64,000 bases of DNA from Caldilineaceae bacterium (GCA_023384455.1 JAHDWH010000002.1:1-64000); one strand, 5' to 3'. Positions 18,919 to 28,350 are shown, counted from the stretch's first letter. Made by a program: numbers and translations. Notes: generated by a model from the sequence alone, not told the origin.

Positions 18919-21480
18919 ATGGCTGACAACGTAACCCTGACAATCGACGGCAAGCAGATCTCCGTGGCCCCCAACACACTGCTGGTGGACGCCGCGGAGA
19001 CGGCCAATATCGAAATCCCCGTCTTCTGCTCCCACCCCAAGCTGGACCCGGTGGGCTGCTGCCGGATGTGTATGGTGGAGATCGAAGGCCCGCGCGGTTC
19101 GCGATTGATGACCGCCTGCACTACACCCGTGGCCGAAGGAATGATCGTCCATACCAAATCCGCTCAGGTGCAGGAAGTGCAGGAGGCCAATCTGGGCTTT
19201 TTACTGCTCAACCACCCCCTGGACTGCCCTATCTGCGACAAAGGCGGCGAATGCCCCTTGCAGGACCAGACCCTGCGTTTCGGGCCGGGCATCAGCCAAC
19301 TGGTGGAGCCGAAACGACTTGCACACAAAAACTACGACATCTCGGATATGATTGTTCTGGACCAGGAGCGCTGCGTGCTCTGCTGGCGCTGCATCCGCTA
19401 TCTGGAAGAGTGGGAAGACAAACCCCAATTGGGTCTGCACAACCGGGGCAACGAGACGGTCATCGACATCCAGGACGGGCAACCCGTAGACGCCAAGACC
19501 AGCGGCAATATCATCGACATCTGCCCGGTGGGCGCGCTGACCAACCGTATTTCCCGTTTCTCCTACCGGCCCTGGGAAGTCGAGCGCACGGCCAGCGTTT
19601 GCAACCACTGCTCCGTCGGCTGCAACATTCGGGTGGACACCCGCACCCACACCGTCCGCCGCATCATTGGCCGGGAAAATATGCAGGTCAACGACCAGTG
19701 GATCTGCGACAAAGGCCGCTTTGCCCACGCCTGGGTCAACGGCGAGAACCGGCTGGAGACACCCCTTCTGCGCAAGAACGGCGAACTCGTCCCCGTCCAA
19801 TGGAGCGAAGCCCTGGACTTTATCGCCGGGAAATTGCAGGCGGTGAAACAGCAGCACGGCGCAACCGCCATCGGAGCCATCGGCAGCGCCAAAATCGGCA
19901 ACGAAAGCAACTACGCGCTGCAACGGCTCTTCCGCAGCGTCATCGGCACAAACAACATCGACCACCGGGACGGCGCAGATGTGGCCGGTCTCCCGACCGG
20001 TCTGCCCTCCCTGGCCGCGGTGATGAAGCCCCAGTACGGACCGAATCCCCAGGTGGACACGATTTTCCTCTTTGGCATCGACCCCAGCGAGGAACTGCCG
20101 ATTCTGGACCTGCATCTGAAGCGGGCGGTGAAGAAGGGCGGCGCAAAGCTGATTATCGCCCACCCCCGCCGCATTGAACTGACCCGCTACAACGGCCCCT
20201 ATCTGGCCTACGAGCCGGGAACCGAAGCGACGCTGCTCAACGGGCTGCTGCGGGCCGCGGCCGGGCAAAAAGAGAGGCTGAACAGCGCGGCGGTCACCCA
20301 TCTGGCCGATGTGAAAAAGTGGACCGCCGAGGCCGACGACCGGGCATTGACCGATCTCTGCCGCACAGACCCGGCGGCTGTCAAAGCGGCTGCGGCGATG
20401 CTGGCCAAGAGCGAGAAGGCGCTGATTATCTACGGTCCCCAGGCGGCCCGGGGCAGCGACGGCCCGGCCATCCGCGACGGGCTGGCGAATCTGGCCTTCC
20501 TCACCGGCCACGCCGACCGGCTGGCCTTTGTGGGGCTGGACGCCAACAGTCAGGGCGCACGGGATATGGGCGTACTGCCCGACCGTCTGCCCGGCCACGC
20601 CAGTTTGAGCAACAAAGATGCGGTCAAGCGGCTGGAAAATCTGTGGGAGTGCAAGCTACCCACCGCAGCGGGCAAGAGCTATAAGCAGATGCTGGACGGC
20701 GGCGTCAAGGCCCTCTATGTGATGGGCGCGGACCCGGCCAGCGAGCGTCCCGATTGGGCGGAGAAGTTGGATGGACTGGACCTGCTCGTCGTCCAGGAAC
20801 TCTATTTGACCGAGACGGCGAAACGGGCCGATGTGGTCCTGCCCGCCCTGGGCTGGGCGGAGACAGACGCCACATTCACGAATTTGGAACGCCGGGTGCA
20901 ACGTGCGCCCAAAGCCGTTGCCCTGCCCCAGAGCAGGGCCGCGGCCGACTGGGCGATTTTGAGCCATCTGGCCCAAAAGTTGGGGGCCAAGTGGCACTTC
21001 GCCGACGCCAAAGCACTGGAAGCCGAGATCGGCAAAGCCGCTCCCATCTACCGGGGTCTGACCTGGGAAGCGCTGGGCGACCAGGGCTTGCAGTGGGACG
21101 CCGCGGCTCTGCGCAGCAAACCGGAACTAAAGGAAGTGCGCCAGAAGATGGCGAAGGGCAGCAAAGAGTACCCGCTCACCCTCGTCACCGGCACCGTCCT
21201 TTTCGACGGCGGCACGCTTTTCAGCGTCACCGAGAAATTGGGTGGCGTAACAGTCGGCCCAGTCGTCGGTCTCAGCCCGGCGGATGCCACAAAGCTGGGT
21301 CTGGCCGAAGGCGCAGCCGTCGCCGCCAGCAGCCCGGAGGGGTCACTGGCCTTGACCGTCCACGTCAGCCCGCAAGTCCAGCCCGGCAGCGCGTGGATTC
21401 CCGAAAGCCTGCCCGGCGCGCCGGTGGGGGCGTTGTTGAATGGGAGTGTGGTGCAGAGAGTCAAAGTCGAGAAGGCGTAG
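18919..21480 (+). CDS. nuoG: NADH-quinone oxidoreductase subunit G
   Basis: An 853-residue iron-sulfur subunit of the NADH module. Ligands seen are the [2Fe-2S] set (CSHPKLDPVGCCRMC, near residue 37, and CPICDKGGECPLQD near 104), the following 4Fe-4S set (CVLCWRCIRY ... CPVGAL), and the N7-type motif CNHCSVGCN ... WICDKGRF near 228. The presence of N7 groups it with Thermus/E. coli-type NuoG. The remainder is the molybdopterin-oxidoreductase-like domain without an evident cofactor site. The length is within the usual range. Confidence 0.96.
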   Translation: MADNVTLTIDGKQISVAPNTLLVDAAETANIEIPVFCSHPKLDPVGCCRMCMVEIEGPRGSRLMTACTTPVAEGMIVHTKSAQVQEVQEANLGFLLLNHPLDCPICDKGGECPLQDQTLRFGPGISQLVEPKRLAHKNYDISDMIVLDQERCVLCWRCIRYLEEWEDKPQLGLHNRGNETVIDIQDGQPVDAKTSGNIIDICPVGALTNRISRFSYRPWEVERTASVCNHCSVGCNIRVDTRTHTVRRIIGRENMQVNDQWICDKGRFAHAWVNGENRLETPLLRKNGELVPVQWSEALDFIAGKLQAVKQQHGATAIGAIGSAKIGNESNYALQRLFRSVIGTNNIDHRDGADVAGLPTGLPSLAAVMKPQYGPNPQVDTIFLFGIDPSEELPILDLHLKRAVKKGGAKLIIAHPRRIELTRYNGPYLAYEPGTEATLLNGLLRAAAGQKERLNSAAVTHLADVKKWTAEADDRALTDLCRTDPAAVKAAAAMLAKSEKALIIYGPQAARGSDGPAIRDGLANLAFLTGHADRLAFVGLDANSQGARDMGVLPDRLPGHASLSNKDAVKRLENLWECKLPTAAGKSYKQMLDGGVKALYVMGADPASERPDWAEKLDGLDLLVVQELYLTETAKRADVVLPALGWAETDATFTNLERRVQRAPKAVALPQSRAAADWAILSHLAQKLGAKWHFADAKALEAEIGKAAPIYRGLTWEALGDQGLQWDAAALRSKPELKEVRQKMAKGSKEYPLTLVTGTVLFDGGTLFSVTEKLGGVTVGPVVGLSPADATKLGLAEGAAVAASSPEGSLALTVHVSPQVQPGSAWIPESLPGAPVGALLNGSVVQRVKVEKA

Positions 21481-21526
21481 TGCGTATTTCGTATTGCGTA
21501 AGCAGTGGCGTTGGACGCGTATCAGA

Positions 21527-21668
21527 CTAGCGCCGGTTGAGTAGGCGGGTGCTGTTTCCCGCCGTATCGAAACCAAGCGGGTAGACACGAAATGACTCGT
21601 AGACCCGTTCGCTTGATTTCGATACGCCCTCCGCAGACTCCGGGCTACTCAATCAGCGCTCACTGATC
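21527..21668. repeat. GGTTGAGTAG...CGTATCGAAACC long hairpin repeat, full copy 2
   Basis: Full-length member of the family at 12399-12536, with a different tip and inner segment. A further half-copy follows at 21691-21745. Together they take up most of the 321-base gap between nuoG and the HicB-like gene, where I see no other feature. Confidence 0.7.
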
Positions 21669-21690
21669 AAGGCAGCAGACGCGTTCACAA

Positions 21691-21745
21691 GACCAGCGCC
21701 GGTTGAGTAGCCGAGTCTTCGAGGCGTATCGAAACCAAACGGGTT
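21691..21745. repeat. GGTTGAGTAG...CGTATCGAAACC repeat, half copy
   Basis: GACCAGCGCCGGTTGAGTAG to GCGTATCGAAACCAAACGGG; one arm only, in direct orientation to the full copy just before it. Confidence 0.6.
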
Positions 21746-21801
21746 GGATGCACCATTTGTAAGTCCGGCTTGCAGCCGGACGGGGTGGCGGGAGAGCGAG
21801 A

Positions 21802-22260
21802 ATGTCCAAAATCGTTCAGGTATTTCACACGGACGCGATTATTGAACCAAACGGTGAGTTGCGTTTAAGTATGCTGCCTTATCAGCCCGGCGATCTGGTG
21901 GAGGTAATTGTACTTCCGCGATTGCCAGTGAGCTATGCGACAGGCGACGACATTTTTGGCGATCACCAGTTGAAAGATAACGTCTTGCGCTATGACGATA
22001 CGATTGAACCGGAAACGATTGCTGACTGGGAAACACTCCAAACTTTCAAAATTATTGTTGAACAGCATTCGGACGGCTATGTTGCTTACCCAGTTGGGTT
22101 GAAGGGGGCAGTCGTCGGTGAGGGTGATAGTTACGAGGAAGCTCTAGCAGATGTTCGTTCGGCCATTCAGTTTCATATCGAAACCTTCGGTCCTGAAGTG
22201 ATTGAAGACGAGGATATTGCGCAGGAAGTCTTTATTGCTGAAGCGGGTGTGCCTGTCTGA
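21802..22260 (+). CDS. hicB: HicB-like antitoxin with extra N-terminal domain
   Basis: A 152-residue protein. The C-terminal half (from about residue 75) matches the HicB fold: FKIIVEQHSDGYVAYPVGL, then EALADVRSAIQFHIE. The N-terminal half (IIEPNGELRLSMLPYQPGDLVEVIVLP) resembles the short AbrB/antitoxin-like segments that precede HicB in some systems and could be a DNA-binding or dimerisation part. It overlaps the toxin gene hicA by one base (TGATG). Antitoxin is thus encoded before toxin, the reverse of the classical E. coli hicAB order. Its location inside the nuo operon, between nuoG and nuoH, is unusual. Confidence 0.8.
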   Translation: MSKIVQVFHTDAIIEPNGELRLSMLPYQPGDLVEVIVLPRLPVSYATGDDIFGDHQLKDNVLRYDDTIEPETIADWETLQTFKIIVEQHSDGYVAYPVGLKGAVVGEGDSYEEALADVRSAIQFHIETFGPEVIEDEDIAQEVFIAEAGVPV

Positions 22261-22499
22261 TGCCGAGCTTTCCATCCGACGCACCGAAGGCTGATGTGTT
22301 GCGGGCGCTTGAACGACTTGGATTCCAAATCGTCTGTGAAGGAAATCACATTGCGCTTGCTCGTGTTAATAAAGATGGTTCAAAAACGCCGATAACGCTC
22401 CCAAATCATCGACGGATCAAAGGTTCGACATTACGCAACGCGCTGCGTCAGGCACAACTTTCCAGAGACGAGTTTCTGAGCGCTTATTTTGGCGACTGA
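22260..22499 (+). CDS. hicA: HicA-like mRNA interferase toxin
   Basis: A 79-residue double-stranded-RNA-binding-like protein of the HicA family: LRALERLGFQIVCEGNHIAL, then NHRRIKGSTLRNALRQAQLS. The catalytic histidine expected in HicA toxins is present in GNHIAL. HicA toxins cleave mRNA and are neutralised by the adjacent HicB. The start overlaps the hicB stop, so the two are translationally coupled. With nuoH 167 bases downstream, the pair lies in the transcription unit of complex I. Confidence 0.85.
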   Translation: MPSFPSDAPKADVLRALERLGFQIVCEGNHIALARVNKDGSKTPITLPNHRRIKGSTLRNALRQAQLSRDEFLSAYFGD

Positions 22500-22665
22500 G
22501 ATATTTGAATAATCCGTAGTAGCCAGATGATGCGGCAGACGTGTAAACGCAGTTTGTCACACCAAATGTTTGACCTACAGAATCCGTGGTAATCCAGACA
22601 ATCCGTGCAAATCCGTGTCCTTTTGTTTGACGCCGATTCGAGAAATTTCATTCTGAGGAAGCCGT

Positions 22666-23646
22666 ATGGACTGGCTCAATTTGGTAGTATTTCCGGTAAT
22701 CCGCATAGCCGTGCTTTTTGTGGTGCTGCTGACGGGCTTTGCCTATCTGACCCTGCTGGAGCGCAAGTTGCTGGGGCGCTTTCAGGTGCGCTACGGCCCC
22801 AACCGGGCGGGCAAGTTTGGCCTGATGCAGCCGTTGGCCGATGCGGTCAAGGCGCTCTTCAAAGAAGAGATTATCCCCAACCACGTGGACAAGCCGATTT
22901 ACGTCATCGCGCCTGCCCTGGCGCTGGTTCCCGCCCTGCTCATCTGGGCGGTGATTCCGATTGCTTCCGGGATGCCCGCGGTGGCAGATGTGAGCATCGG
23001 TTTCCTGTGGATTCTGGCGATTGCGGGCGTGGAAGGCTACGGCATTATCCTGGCCGGGTGGAGCAGCAACAACAACTATTCGCTCCTGGGCGCACTGCGC
23101 TCGGCGGCCCAGATGGTCTCCTATGAGCTGCCGATGGGGATGTTCCTGGTCAGCATTCTGATTCTGGCCGGGGATTTCAGTCTGGTCGCGCTGGTGGACA
23201 ACGCCCGGCCCTGGTGGGAGTGGATTTGGCTCTGGCTGGCCTTCCCCTTCTTCTTCATCTGCATTCTGGCCGAGACCAACCGCAGCCCCTTCGACCTGCC
23301 GGAGACCGAAAACGAACTGGTGGCCGGTTTTCAGACCGAATACGGCGGTATGAAATTCGCCCTCTTTATGATGGCCGAATATACCAGTATGATTACCACC
23401 AGCGCGATTATGGCCACGCTTTTCTTCGGCGGCTGGCGGGGACCCTTTGCCGAGGAGATCGTCTGGCTCGGCCCGGTCTATCTGGCGCTGAAAGTTTTCG
23501 TGCTGCTCTGTGTCTTCATTTGGGTGCGGGCCAGCGTCAGCCGCCCCCGCTACGACCAGTTGATGACCTTCTGCTGGCAGTTTCTCCTGCCGTTGAGCAT
23601 CGGGTATATGGTGATTTCGGCGCTGTTGGCGGTATTTTTGAAATAG
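22666..23646 (+). CDS. nuoH: NADH-quinone oxidoreductase subunit H, cluster 2
   Basis: A 326-residue quinone-pocket subunit. Motifs: RYGPNRAGKFGLMQPLADAVK, CILAETNRSPFDLPETENEL with the functionally important acidic loop, VAGFQTEYGGMKFALFMMAEY and VSRPRYDQLMTFCWQ. Eight or nine membrane helices; normal length. A short hairpin with repeated CGAATCTC units separates it from nuoI. Confidence 0.96.
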   Translation: MDWLNLVVFPVIRIAVLFVVLLTGFAYLTLLERKLLGRFQVRYGPNRAGKFGLMQPLADAVKALFKEEIIPNHVDKPIYVIAPALALVPALLIWAVIPIASGMPAVADVSIGFLWILAIAGVEGYGIILAGWSSNNNYSLLGALRSAAQMVSYELPMGMFLVSILILAGDFSLVALVDNARPWWEWIWLWLAFPFFFICILAETNRSPFDLPETENELVAGFQTEYGGMKFALFMMAEYTSMITTSAIMATLFFGGWRGPFAEEIVWLGPVYLALKVFVLLCVFIWVRASVSRPRYDQLMTFCWQFLLPLSIGYMVISALLAVFLK

Positions 23647-23647
23647 A

Positions 23648-23707
23648 AGAGATTGAGAGATTGGAGATTGTGTACCGAATCTCCGAATCTCCGAATCTCC
23701 TAATCTC
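23648..23707. repeat. Hairpin with CGAATCTC tandem units, nuoH-nuoI gap
   Basis: GAGATTGAGAGATTGGAGATT faces a tract made of three GAATCTCC-type units. It can pair over a GTGTACCG loop. This is another intergenic hairpin inside the operon. Confidence 0.5.
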
Positions 23708-23721
23708 AAGGGCTTTCACTT

Positions 23722-24192
23722 ATGGCATTAGGCGACTACATCAAAGGCGCAATCGACATCGGCAAGGCGATGGGTGTGACGTTGAAGCACCTGGCCGAAA
23801 AGCCGGTTACAACGGAATACCCCCGGGATTCGGTGCCGATGTACCCCCGTTTCCGGGGCAAGCACGAACTGCGGCGCTACGCCAACGGGATGGAGCGCTG
23901 CATCGGCTGTATGCTTTGCGAGGCGGCCTGCCCCACAGGTGCGATTTATGTGGAGGCAGACGAGAACGATCTGGAAAATCCGACCTCTCCCGGCGAGCGC
24001 TACGCAAAAGTCTATGAAGTCAACCTGCTGCGCTGCGTCTTCTGCGGCGACTGCGAGGAAGCCTGCCCGGTGGAAGCGATTGTGTTGGGCCACGAATTCG
24101 CCATGGCCAACTACGAGCGCAAGGATTTTGTCCTGACCAAAGAGCAACTGCTCAATCCCGGCGAACCCAACGTCATCATCCGCCCGGAGTAA
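23722..24192 (+). CDS. nuoI: NADH-quinone oxidoreductase subunit I
   Basis: A 156-residue ferredoxin-like subunit carrying clusters N6a and N6b: CIGCMLCEAACPTGAI and CVFCGDCEEACPVEAI. The N-terminal amphipathic helix and RFRGKHELRRYANG are typical. It connects NuoG to NuoB electronically. Only this copy exists in the window; cluster 1 lacks nuoI. nuoJ follows without a gap. Confidence 0.96.
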   Translation: MALGDYIKGAIDIGKAMGVTLKHLAEKPVTTEYPRDSVPMYPRFRGKHELRRYANGMERCIGCMLCEAACPTGAIYVEADENDLENPTSPGERYAKVYEVNLLRCVFCGDCEEACPVEAIVLGHEFAMANYERKDFVLTKEQLLNPGEPNVIIRPE

Positions 24193-24198
24193 GTGGCT

Positions 24199-24747
24199 AT
24201 GAGTCTATCCGTACTCTTTTTTCTGGTGATCGGGGCGGTCTCTCTGGCCGCGGCTTTTGGTGTGGTGGTCAGTCGCCAGCCGGTCCACAGCGCGCTCTTT
24301 CTGCTGGTAAATTTTGCCAGCCTGGCCGTGCTCTACGTGACCCTGGACGCCCAGTTTCTGGCCGCGGCCCAGGTCATCATTTATGCCGGCGGCATCGTCA
24401 TTCTCATCCTCTTTGTGATTATGCTCATCGGGGGCGAGACGAATGACTTCAGCGCGGCCCAGCGTATGTGGAGCCGTCTGGTGGGGCTGGGGCTGGGGTT
24501 GATTCTGCTGGTGGGGCTGGGCTACAGCGCGGTGCAGAAGCTGTTGCCTCTGCCTGCGGACCCCAACGCTGCCCTGCAAGGCGGCGCACCCAAAGCCGTG
24601 GGTCTGGAACTCTTTACCAACTACATCCTGCCCTTTGAACTGGTGGGCGTCCTGCTGCTGGTAGCGCTGCTCGGCGCGCTGGTGATGGGCCGCCCGCCGG
24701 AAGGCGCGGGCGAAGGCATTGCTTCGTTGAAAGCGAGCGACCGATGA
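24199..24747 (+). CDS. nuoJ: NADH-quinone oxidoreductase subunit J, cluster 2
   Basis: A membrane subunit of about 182 residues with five helices and the NuoJ hallmark [24 protein letters not shown]. The ATG at 24199 is preferred; a GTG two codons earlier (24193) is an alternative. The stop overlaps the nuoK start by four bases (ATGA), so translation is coupled. Confidence 0.94.
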   Translation: MSLSVLFFLVIGAVSLAAAFGVVVSRQPVHSALFLLVNFASLAVLYVTLDAQFLAAAQVIIYAGGIVILILFVIMLIGGETNDFSAAQRMWSRLVGLGLGLILLVGLGYSAVQKLLPLPADPNAALQGGAPKAVGLELFTNYILPFELVGVLLLVALLGALVMGRPPEGAGEGIASLKASDR

Positions 24748-25046
24748 TTCCGACCAGCTATTATCTGATTCTGGCTGCCCTGATCTTCGCCATCGGCGCG
24801 ACAGGTGTGCTGGTGCGCCGCAACGCGCTGATTATCTTTATGTGTGTGGAGTTGATGCTCAACAGCGTCAATCTGACCCTCATTGCGCTCAGCCGCCAGT
24901 GGGGCAATCTCAACGGTCAGATTTTTGTCTTCATAATTATGGCCGTGGCCGCGGCCGAAGTGGCCGTGGGGCTGGCGATTCTGATTGCCAATACCCGGCA
25001 TCGGAAGAGTATCAATATCGACGAGATTAATTTGCTGAAGTGGTGA
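24744..25046 (+). CDS. nuoK: NADH-quinone oxidoreductase subunit K, cluster 2
   Basis: A 100-residue three-helix subunit with the two functional glutamates in [18 protein letters not shown] and [15 protein letters not shown]. Start and stop are unambiguous from the ATGA overlap with nuoJ. It ends in [11 protein letters not shown], closely matching the C-terminus of the cluster 1 NuoK (VDLEELNLLAG). Confidence 0.95.
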   Translation: MIPTSYYLILAALIFAIGATGVLVRRNALIIFMCVELMLNSVNLTLIALSRQWGNLNGQIFVFIIMAVAAAEVAVGLAILIANTRHRKSINIDEINLLKW

Positions 25047-25048
25047 CA

Positions 25049-25110
25049 GGATGATGAGATAATGAGATGATGGAGTACCGGTAGCAGTATCTCATCATCC
25101 CATCATCCCC
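25049..25110. repeat. Hairpin in the nuoK-nuoL gap
   Basis: GGATGATGAGATAATGAGATG faces ATCTCATCATCCCATCATCC. It is another A/T-rich hairpin lying between genes of the operon. Confidence 0.5.
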
Positions 25111-25153
25111 TAACCGTTGCTTGCCACACCTCCACCTCGGAGAGACCTGACTT

Positions 25154-27046
25154 ATGCTCGACTACGCCTGGCTTATCTTCGCCTTCCCTGCTGCGGGCGC
25201 GCTGATCAATCTATTCTTCGGCCCCCGACTGAGCAAAAACGCCATCGGCTGGATCGCATCCGGCGCGGTGATCGGTGCCTTCGCCGTGGCTGTGGGGCTG
25301 CTCTTCAGCCTGCTGGGGATGGACCCCCACCACCGGCAAGCTACCGTCCATCTGTGGGACTGGATCGACATCGGCAACTTCCACGCACCGGCCGCGATGC
25401 TCATCGACAGCCTGAGCGTGACAATGGCCCTGGTCGTTACCGGCGTGGGCGCGTTGATTCATCTCTACGCCACGGGCTATATGCAACACGAGGAACGCTT
25501 CCAGCGCTTCTTCGTCTACCTGAATTTCTTCGTCTTCGCGATGCTGATTTTGATCCTCAGCGACAACTTCCTGGGGATGTTCGTGGGCTGGGAAGGGGTC
25601 GGTCTGGCCTCCTACCTGCTCATCGGCTTCTACTTTGACAAAGAGGACAGCACCTACGGCTCCTATGCGGATGCGGGCAAGAAGGCTTTTATCGTCAACC
25701 GCATCGGCGACTTTGGGATGATGCTGGCGATGATGGCTCTCTGGACAAGCCTGGGCACGATTACTTTCGAAGGTGTATTTGCCAACGCAAGCCAACTGAG
25801 CGCGGGGGTTGCGACTGGGGTTACGCTGCTGCTGCTTTTGGCGGCCACAGGCAAAAGCGCGCAACTGCCCCTCTTCGTCTGGCTGCCCGATGCGATGGCT
25901 GGCCCGACGCCGGTCTCTGCCCTGATCCACGCGGCCACAATGGTTACAGCGGGCGTCTATATGATTGCCCGTACCCACGTCCTCTTTGCCCTGGCCCCCA
26001 ATGTGATGGCGACGACGGCCTGGGTGGGCGTGCTGACTGCCTTACTGGGCGCGTCGATTGCCCTGGTGCAGACCGACCTGAAGAAGATTCTCGCCTACTC
26101 CACCATCTCCCAGTTGGGCTATATGATTCTGGGTGTGGGCGTGGGCGCGTATGCCTTTGCCATCTTCCATCTGGTCACCCACGCCTTCTTCAAGGCCCTG
26201 CTCTTCCTGAGCGCGGGCAATGTGATGCACGGGTTGCCCGGCGGGGAGCTGAACATTAACAAAATGGGCAACCTGCGGGAGAAGATGCCGACGACCTACA
26301 AATTGTTCGCCATCGGCGCTCTGGCCCTGGCCGGTTTCCCGCTGACCTCCGGCTTCTTTTCCAAGGATGCCATTCTGCTTTCGACCTTTGACAGCAATCT
26401 GCTACTCTATATTCTGGGGCTGTTCACCGCACTGCTCACGGCTTTCTACAGTTTCCGGGCGGTCTTTGTGGCCTTCTGGGGCAAGCAGCGGGACAAGCAC
26501 GTCTTCGACCACGCCCACGAGAGCCACGGGGTGATGACGACGCCCCTGTGGATTCTGGCCGGTCTGGCGCTGATCGGCGGTCTGCTCAATCTGCCCTTTG
26601 TCCTCACGCTGGAACACTGGCTGGAAGAAGCGGTCGGCCCGGCCACATTCCACCCGTCGGTGGGCTTGGAAATTGGCCTGTTGCTGGTGAGCGCGTTGGT
26701 TTCGGTCGCCGGTATTGGTCTGGCCTATGGCCGCTACGTGCAGGACGCGGCCTGGGCCAAGCGCATCACGAATGTCTTCAAGCCCCTGGAATCCCTGGCC
26801 CAACACAAGTGGTATATCGACGAATTGTATATGGCTGCCATCGTCGAACCCCTGCGCGTCCTGGCCGCCTTCTTCGCCGGGATCATCGACCAGCGGGCTA
26901 TCGACGGCTCGGTCAATCTGCTGGGCACAGCCCACCTGGCCGCGGGCAATCTGCTGCGCCGGGTCCACAACGGGCTGGTTCCGACGTATGCGCTGAGTCT
27001 TTTTGTGGGTGTGGTGGCGGTGCTGTTGTATTTTGTGTTTGTGTAA
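25154..27046 (+). CDS. nuoL: NADH-quinone oxidoreductase subunit L, cluster 2
   Basis: A 630-residue antiporter-like subunit with MFVGWEGVGLASYLLIGFYF, GKSAQLPLFVWLPDAMAGP and [19 protein letters not shown] and the lateral-helix C-terminus. Compared with the cluster 1 NuoL it lacks the histidine-rich loop and is of standard length. Its last 14 codons plus stop (27002-27046) recur at 29624-29668 with three silent changes, on the far side of two inserted genes. Directly after the stop there is a short MRP... reading frame that resembles the start of the HEPN gene at 29677. Confidence 0.96.
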   Translation: MLDYAWLIFAFPAAGALINLFFGPRLSKNAIGWIASGAVIGAFAVAVGLLFSLLGMDPHHRQATVHLWDWIDIGNFHAPAAMLIDSLSVTMALVVTGVGALIHLYATGYMQHEERFQRFFVYLNFFVFAMLILILSDNFLGMFVGWEGVGLASYLLIGFYFDKEDSTYGSYADAGKKAFIVNRIGDFGMMLAMMALWTSLGTITFEGVFANASQLSAGVATGVTLLLLLAATGKSAQLPLFVWLPDAMAGPTPVSALIHAATMVTAGVYMIARTHVLFALAPNVMATTAWVGVLTALLGASIALVQTDLKKILAYSTISQLGYMILGVGVGAYAFAIFHLVTHAFFKALLFLSAGNVMHGLPGGELNINKMGNLREKMPTTYKLFAIGALALAGFPLTSGFFSKDAILLSTFDSNLLLYILGLFTALLTAFYSFRAVFVAFWGKQRDKHVFDHAHESHGVMTTPLWILAGLALIGGLLNLPFVLTLEHWLEEAVGPATFHPSVGLEIGLLLVSALVSVAGIGLAYGRYVQDAAWAKRITNVFKPLESLAQHKWYIDELYMAAIVEPLRVLAAFFAGIIDQRAIDGSVNLLGTAHLAAGNLLRRVHNGLVPTYALSLFVGVVAVLLYFVFV

Positions 27047-27048
27047 CG

Positions 27049-27096
27049 ATGCGTCCGTCTGTGAATGACCTGTTGCCAGCGCGGGATGTGAGGTGA
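27049..27096 (+). pseudogene. Short remnant resembling the start of the HEPN gene
   Basis: Directly after nuoL a 15-codon frame begins ATGCGTCC and reads MRPSVNDLLPARDVR. The gene that follows the second nuoL 3' end begins ATGCGTCC and reads MRPDTESWLRQARHDL. The shared start and the spaced L..AR pattern suggest that this is the stub of the same gene left behind when the block at 27.1-29.6 kb was inserted. The match is short, so this is tentative. Confidence 0.4.
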
Positions 27097-27181
27097 TATG
27101 AAACGGGTTATAAATGCTGCAATCGGGATGCTCGGCGTGACACTGTTCAGTATAATGGAACGTTTGGTTCTGAAAATAGCT

Positions 27182-28342
27182 ATGGGACGGGTTCTTTTGC
27201 TGATTGCCGTGGCTGTTGTCTTAGCCGCTTGTGGGCCAGCAATCACATCTGATGTGAGAACCAAATCTTCCCCAACAGCGGTGCTTCTACCTGCCCTGTC
27301 AGAAGCGCCAGCCTTACACTCTCCTCTGCCCACACCATCACCGCTCGGTGCGGAGAATCTGGTGGTTGTCTCGGAGACCCAACTCACCACCGACGGGAGT
27401 GTGATGGGAGGCGTGGCCGTTTCGCCGGGAGGTGACCGCATCGCCTTCTTAAAGTGGAGTGACCAAATTCTGGAACTCTCCCCCCAGCAGCGGCGCGTGA
27501 TCGCCCCTTTGTGGGTGATGGATCGTGATGGCCGCAATGCAGTCCAAGTTACAGAGGATGCTCAGTGGCCAGCTTGGGAACCGACTGGGGGCCAGAGGTC
27601 ACCTCGCATCGCCTACGTGCGCGAGATTCAACCAGGATGGGCCAGGGCCTATCTCGTCAACGTGCAGGCAAAGCAGAGCCGTGAACTGGGCGAGATGCCG
27701 TGGCAACGCCTGTTCTGGGATGGGCCAGAGCGAGTTGCCTTCGTCGCCGAACGACATCTCCGAGTCTGGCACAATGGGCAAGTGGCGCGACAGTCTGCAT
27801 TGGAACTGCCGGATGATGTGGTGTCCTACCAGATATATCCTTCCCCGGACCGGCAGAAGTTGTTTTTTGCCCGCAATCAGGAACTCTGGCTGGCAGACGT
27901 GCAGACAGGAGCAATGCAGCAGGTTGCCGATGGATTCTCACCATCCGTAAACGGAGTGGCCTGGTCGCCTGCAAGCCACCAAGTTGCATTCCCTCTCCAG
28001 CACAGTGGGCTTTGGGTGATGGATTTGACAACGGGTGAACAGCGGAGGATTTCTGATCTCAGCGTGACTGGGGTGACCTGGTCGCCGCGTGGGGACATCC
28101 TGGCATTTACGGGCAAGATAACCAGTGGACCCGGCACTTCCACACTCACGGAAATTTTCCTGATCAACGCCGATGGCACAGACGTCCGGCAGTTAACCTA
28201 TAATGAGGTGCCTGATTACATCATTGCGTGGATGCCTGATAGTCTAGATCTACTGATCGGCCGCGCTGATGAAAACGCTCAAAACACGGATATATGGCTG
28301 CTGTCTGTTTCTACACCAGCCACACAACCAGCGGCAAATTGA
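27182..28342 (+). CDS. Lipoprotein with TolB/WD40-like beta-propeller
   Basis: Starting at ATG 27182 the product has a clear lipoprotein signal: MGRVLLLIAVAVVLAACG with lipobox LAAC. The mature part, about 360 residues, contains propeller-type repeats: VSPGGDRIAFLKW, GVAWSPASHQVAFPL, GVTWSPRGDILAFTG and a late AWMPDSLDLLIGR. Such TolB-like exported propellers are common in Chloroflexota and mostly uncharacterised. A longer start at 27098 is possible but would bury the signal peptide. It is encoded 8 bases ahead of a SpoIID-like gene, in an insertion that splits nuoL from nuoM. Confidence 0.8.
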   Translation: MGRVLLLIAVAVVLAACGPAITSDVRTKSSPTAVLLPALSEAPALHSPLPTPSPLGAENLVVVSETQLTTDGSVMGGVAVSPGGDRIAFLKWSDQILELSPQQRRVIAPLWVMDRDGRNAVQVTEDAQWPAWEPTGGQRSPRIAYVREIQPGWARAYLVNVQAKQSRELGEMPWQRLFWDGPERVAFVAERHLRVWHNGQVARQSALELPDDVVSYQIYPSPDRQKLFFARNQELWLADVQTGAMQQVADGFSPSVNGVAWSPASHQVAFPLQHSGLWVMDLTTGEQRRISDLSVTGVTWSPRGDILAFTGKITSGPGTSTLTEIFLINADGTDVRQLTYNEVPDYIIAWMPDSLDLLIGRADENAQNTDIWLLSVSTPATQPAAN

Positions 28343-28350
28343 GGTAAACG

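Noticed and set aside
16440-20598. Antisense ORFs of 465-498 residues over nuoEF and nuoG
   Set aside because: Low-complexity composition and no family match; the sense frames are complete complex I subunits.
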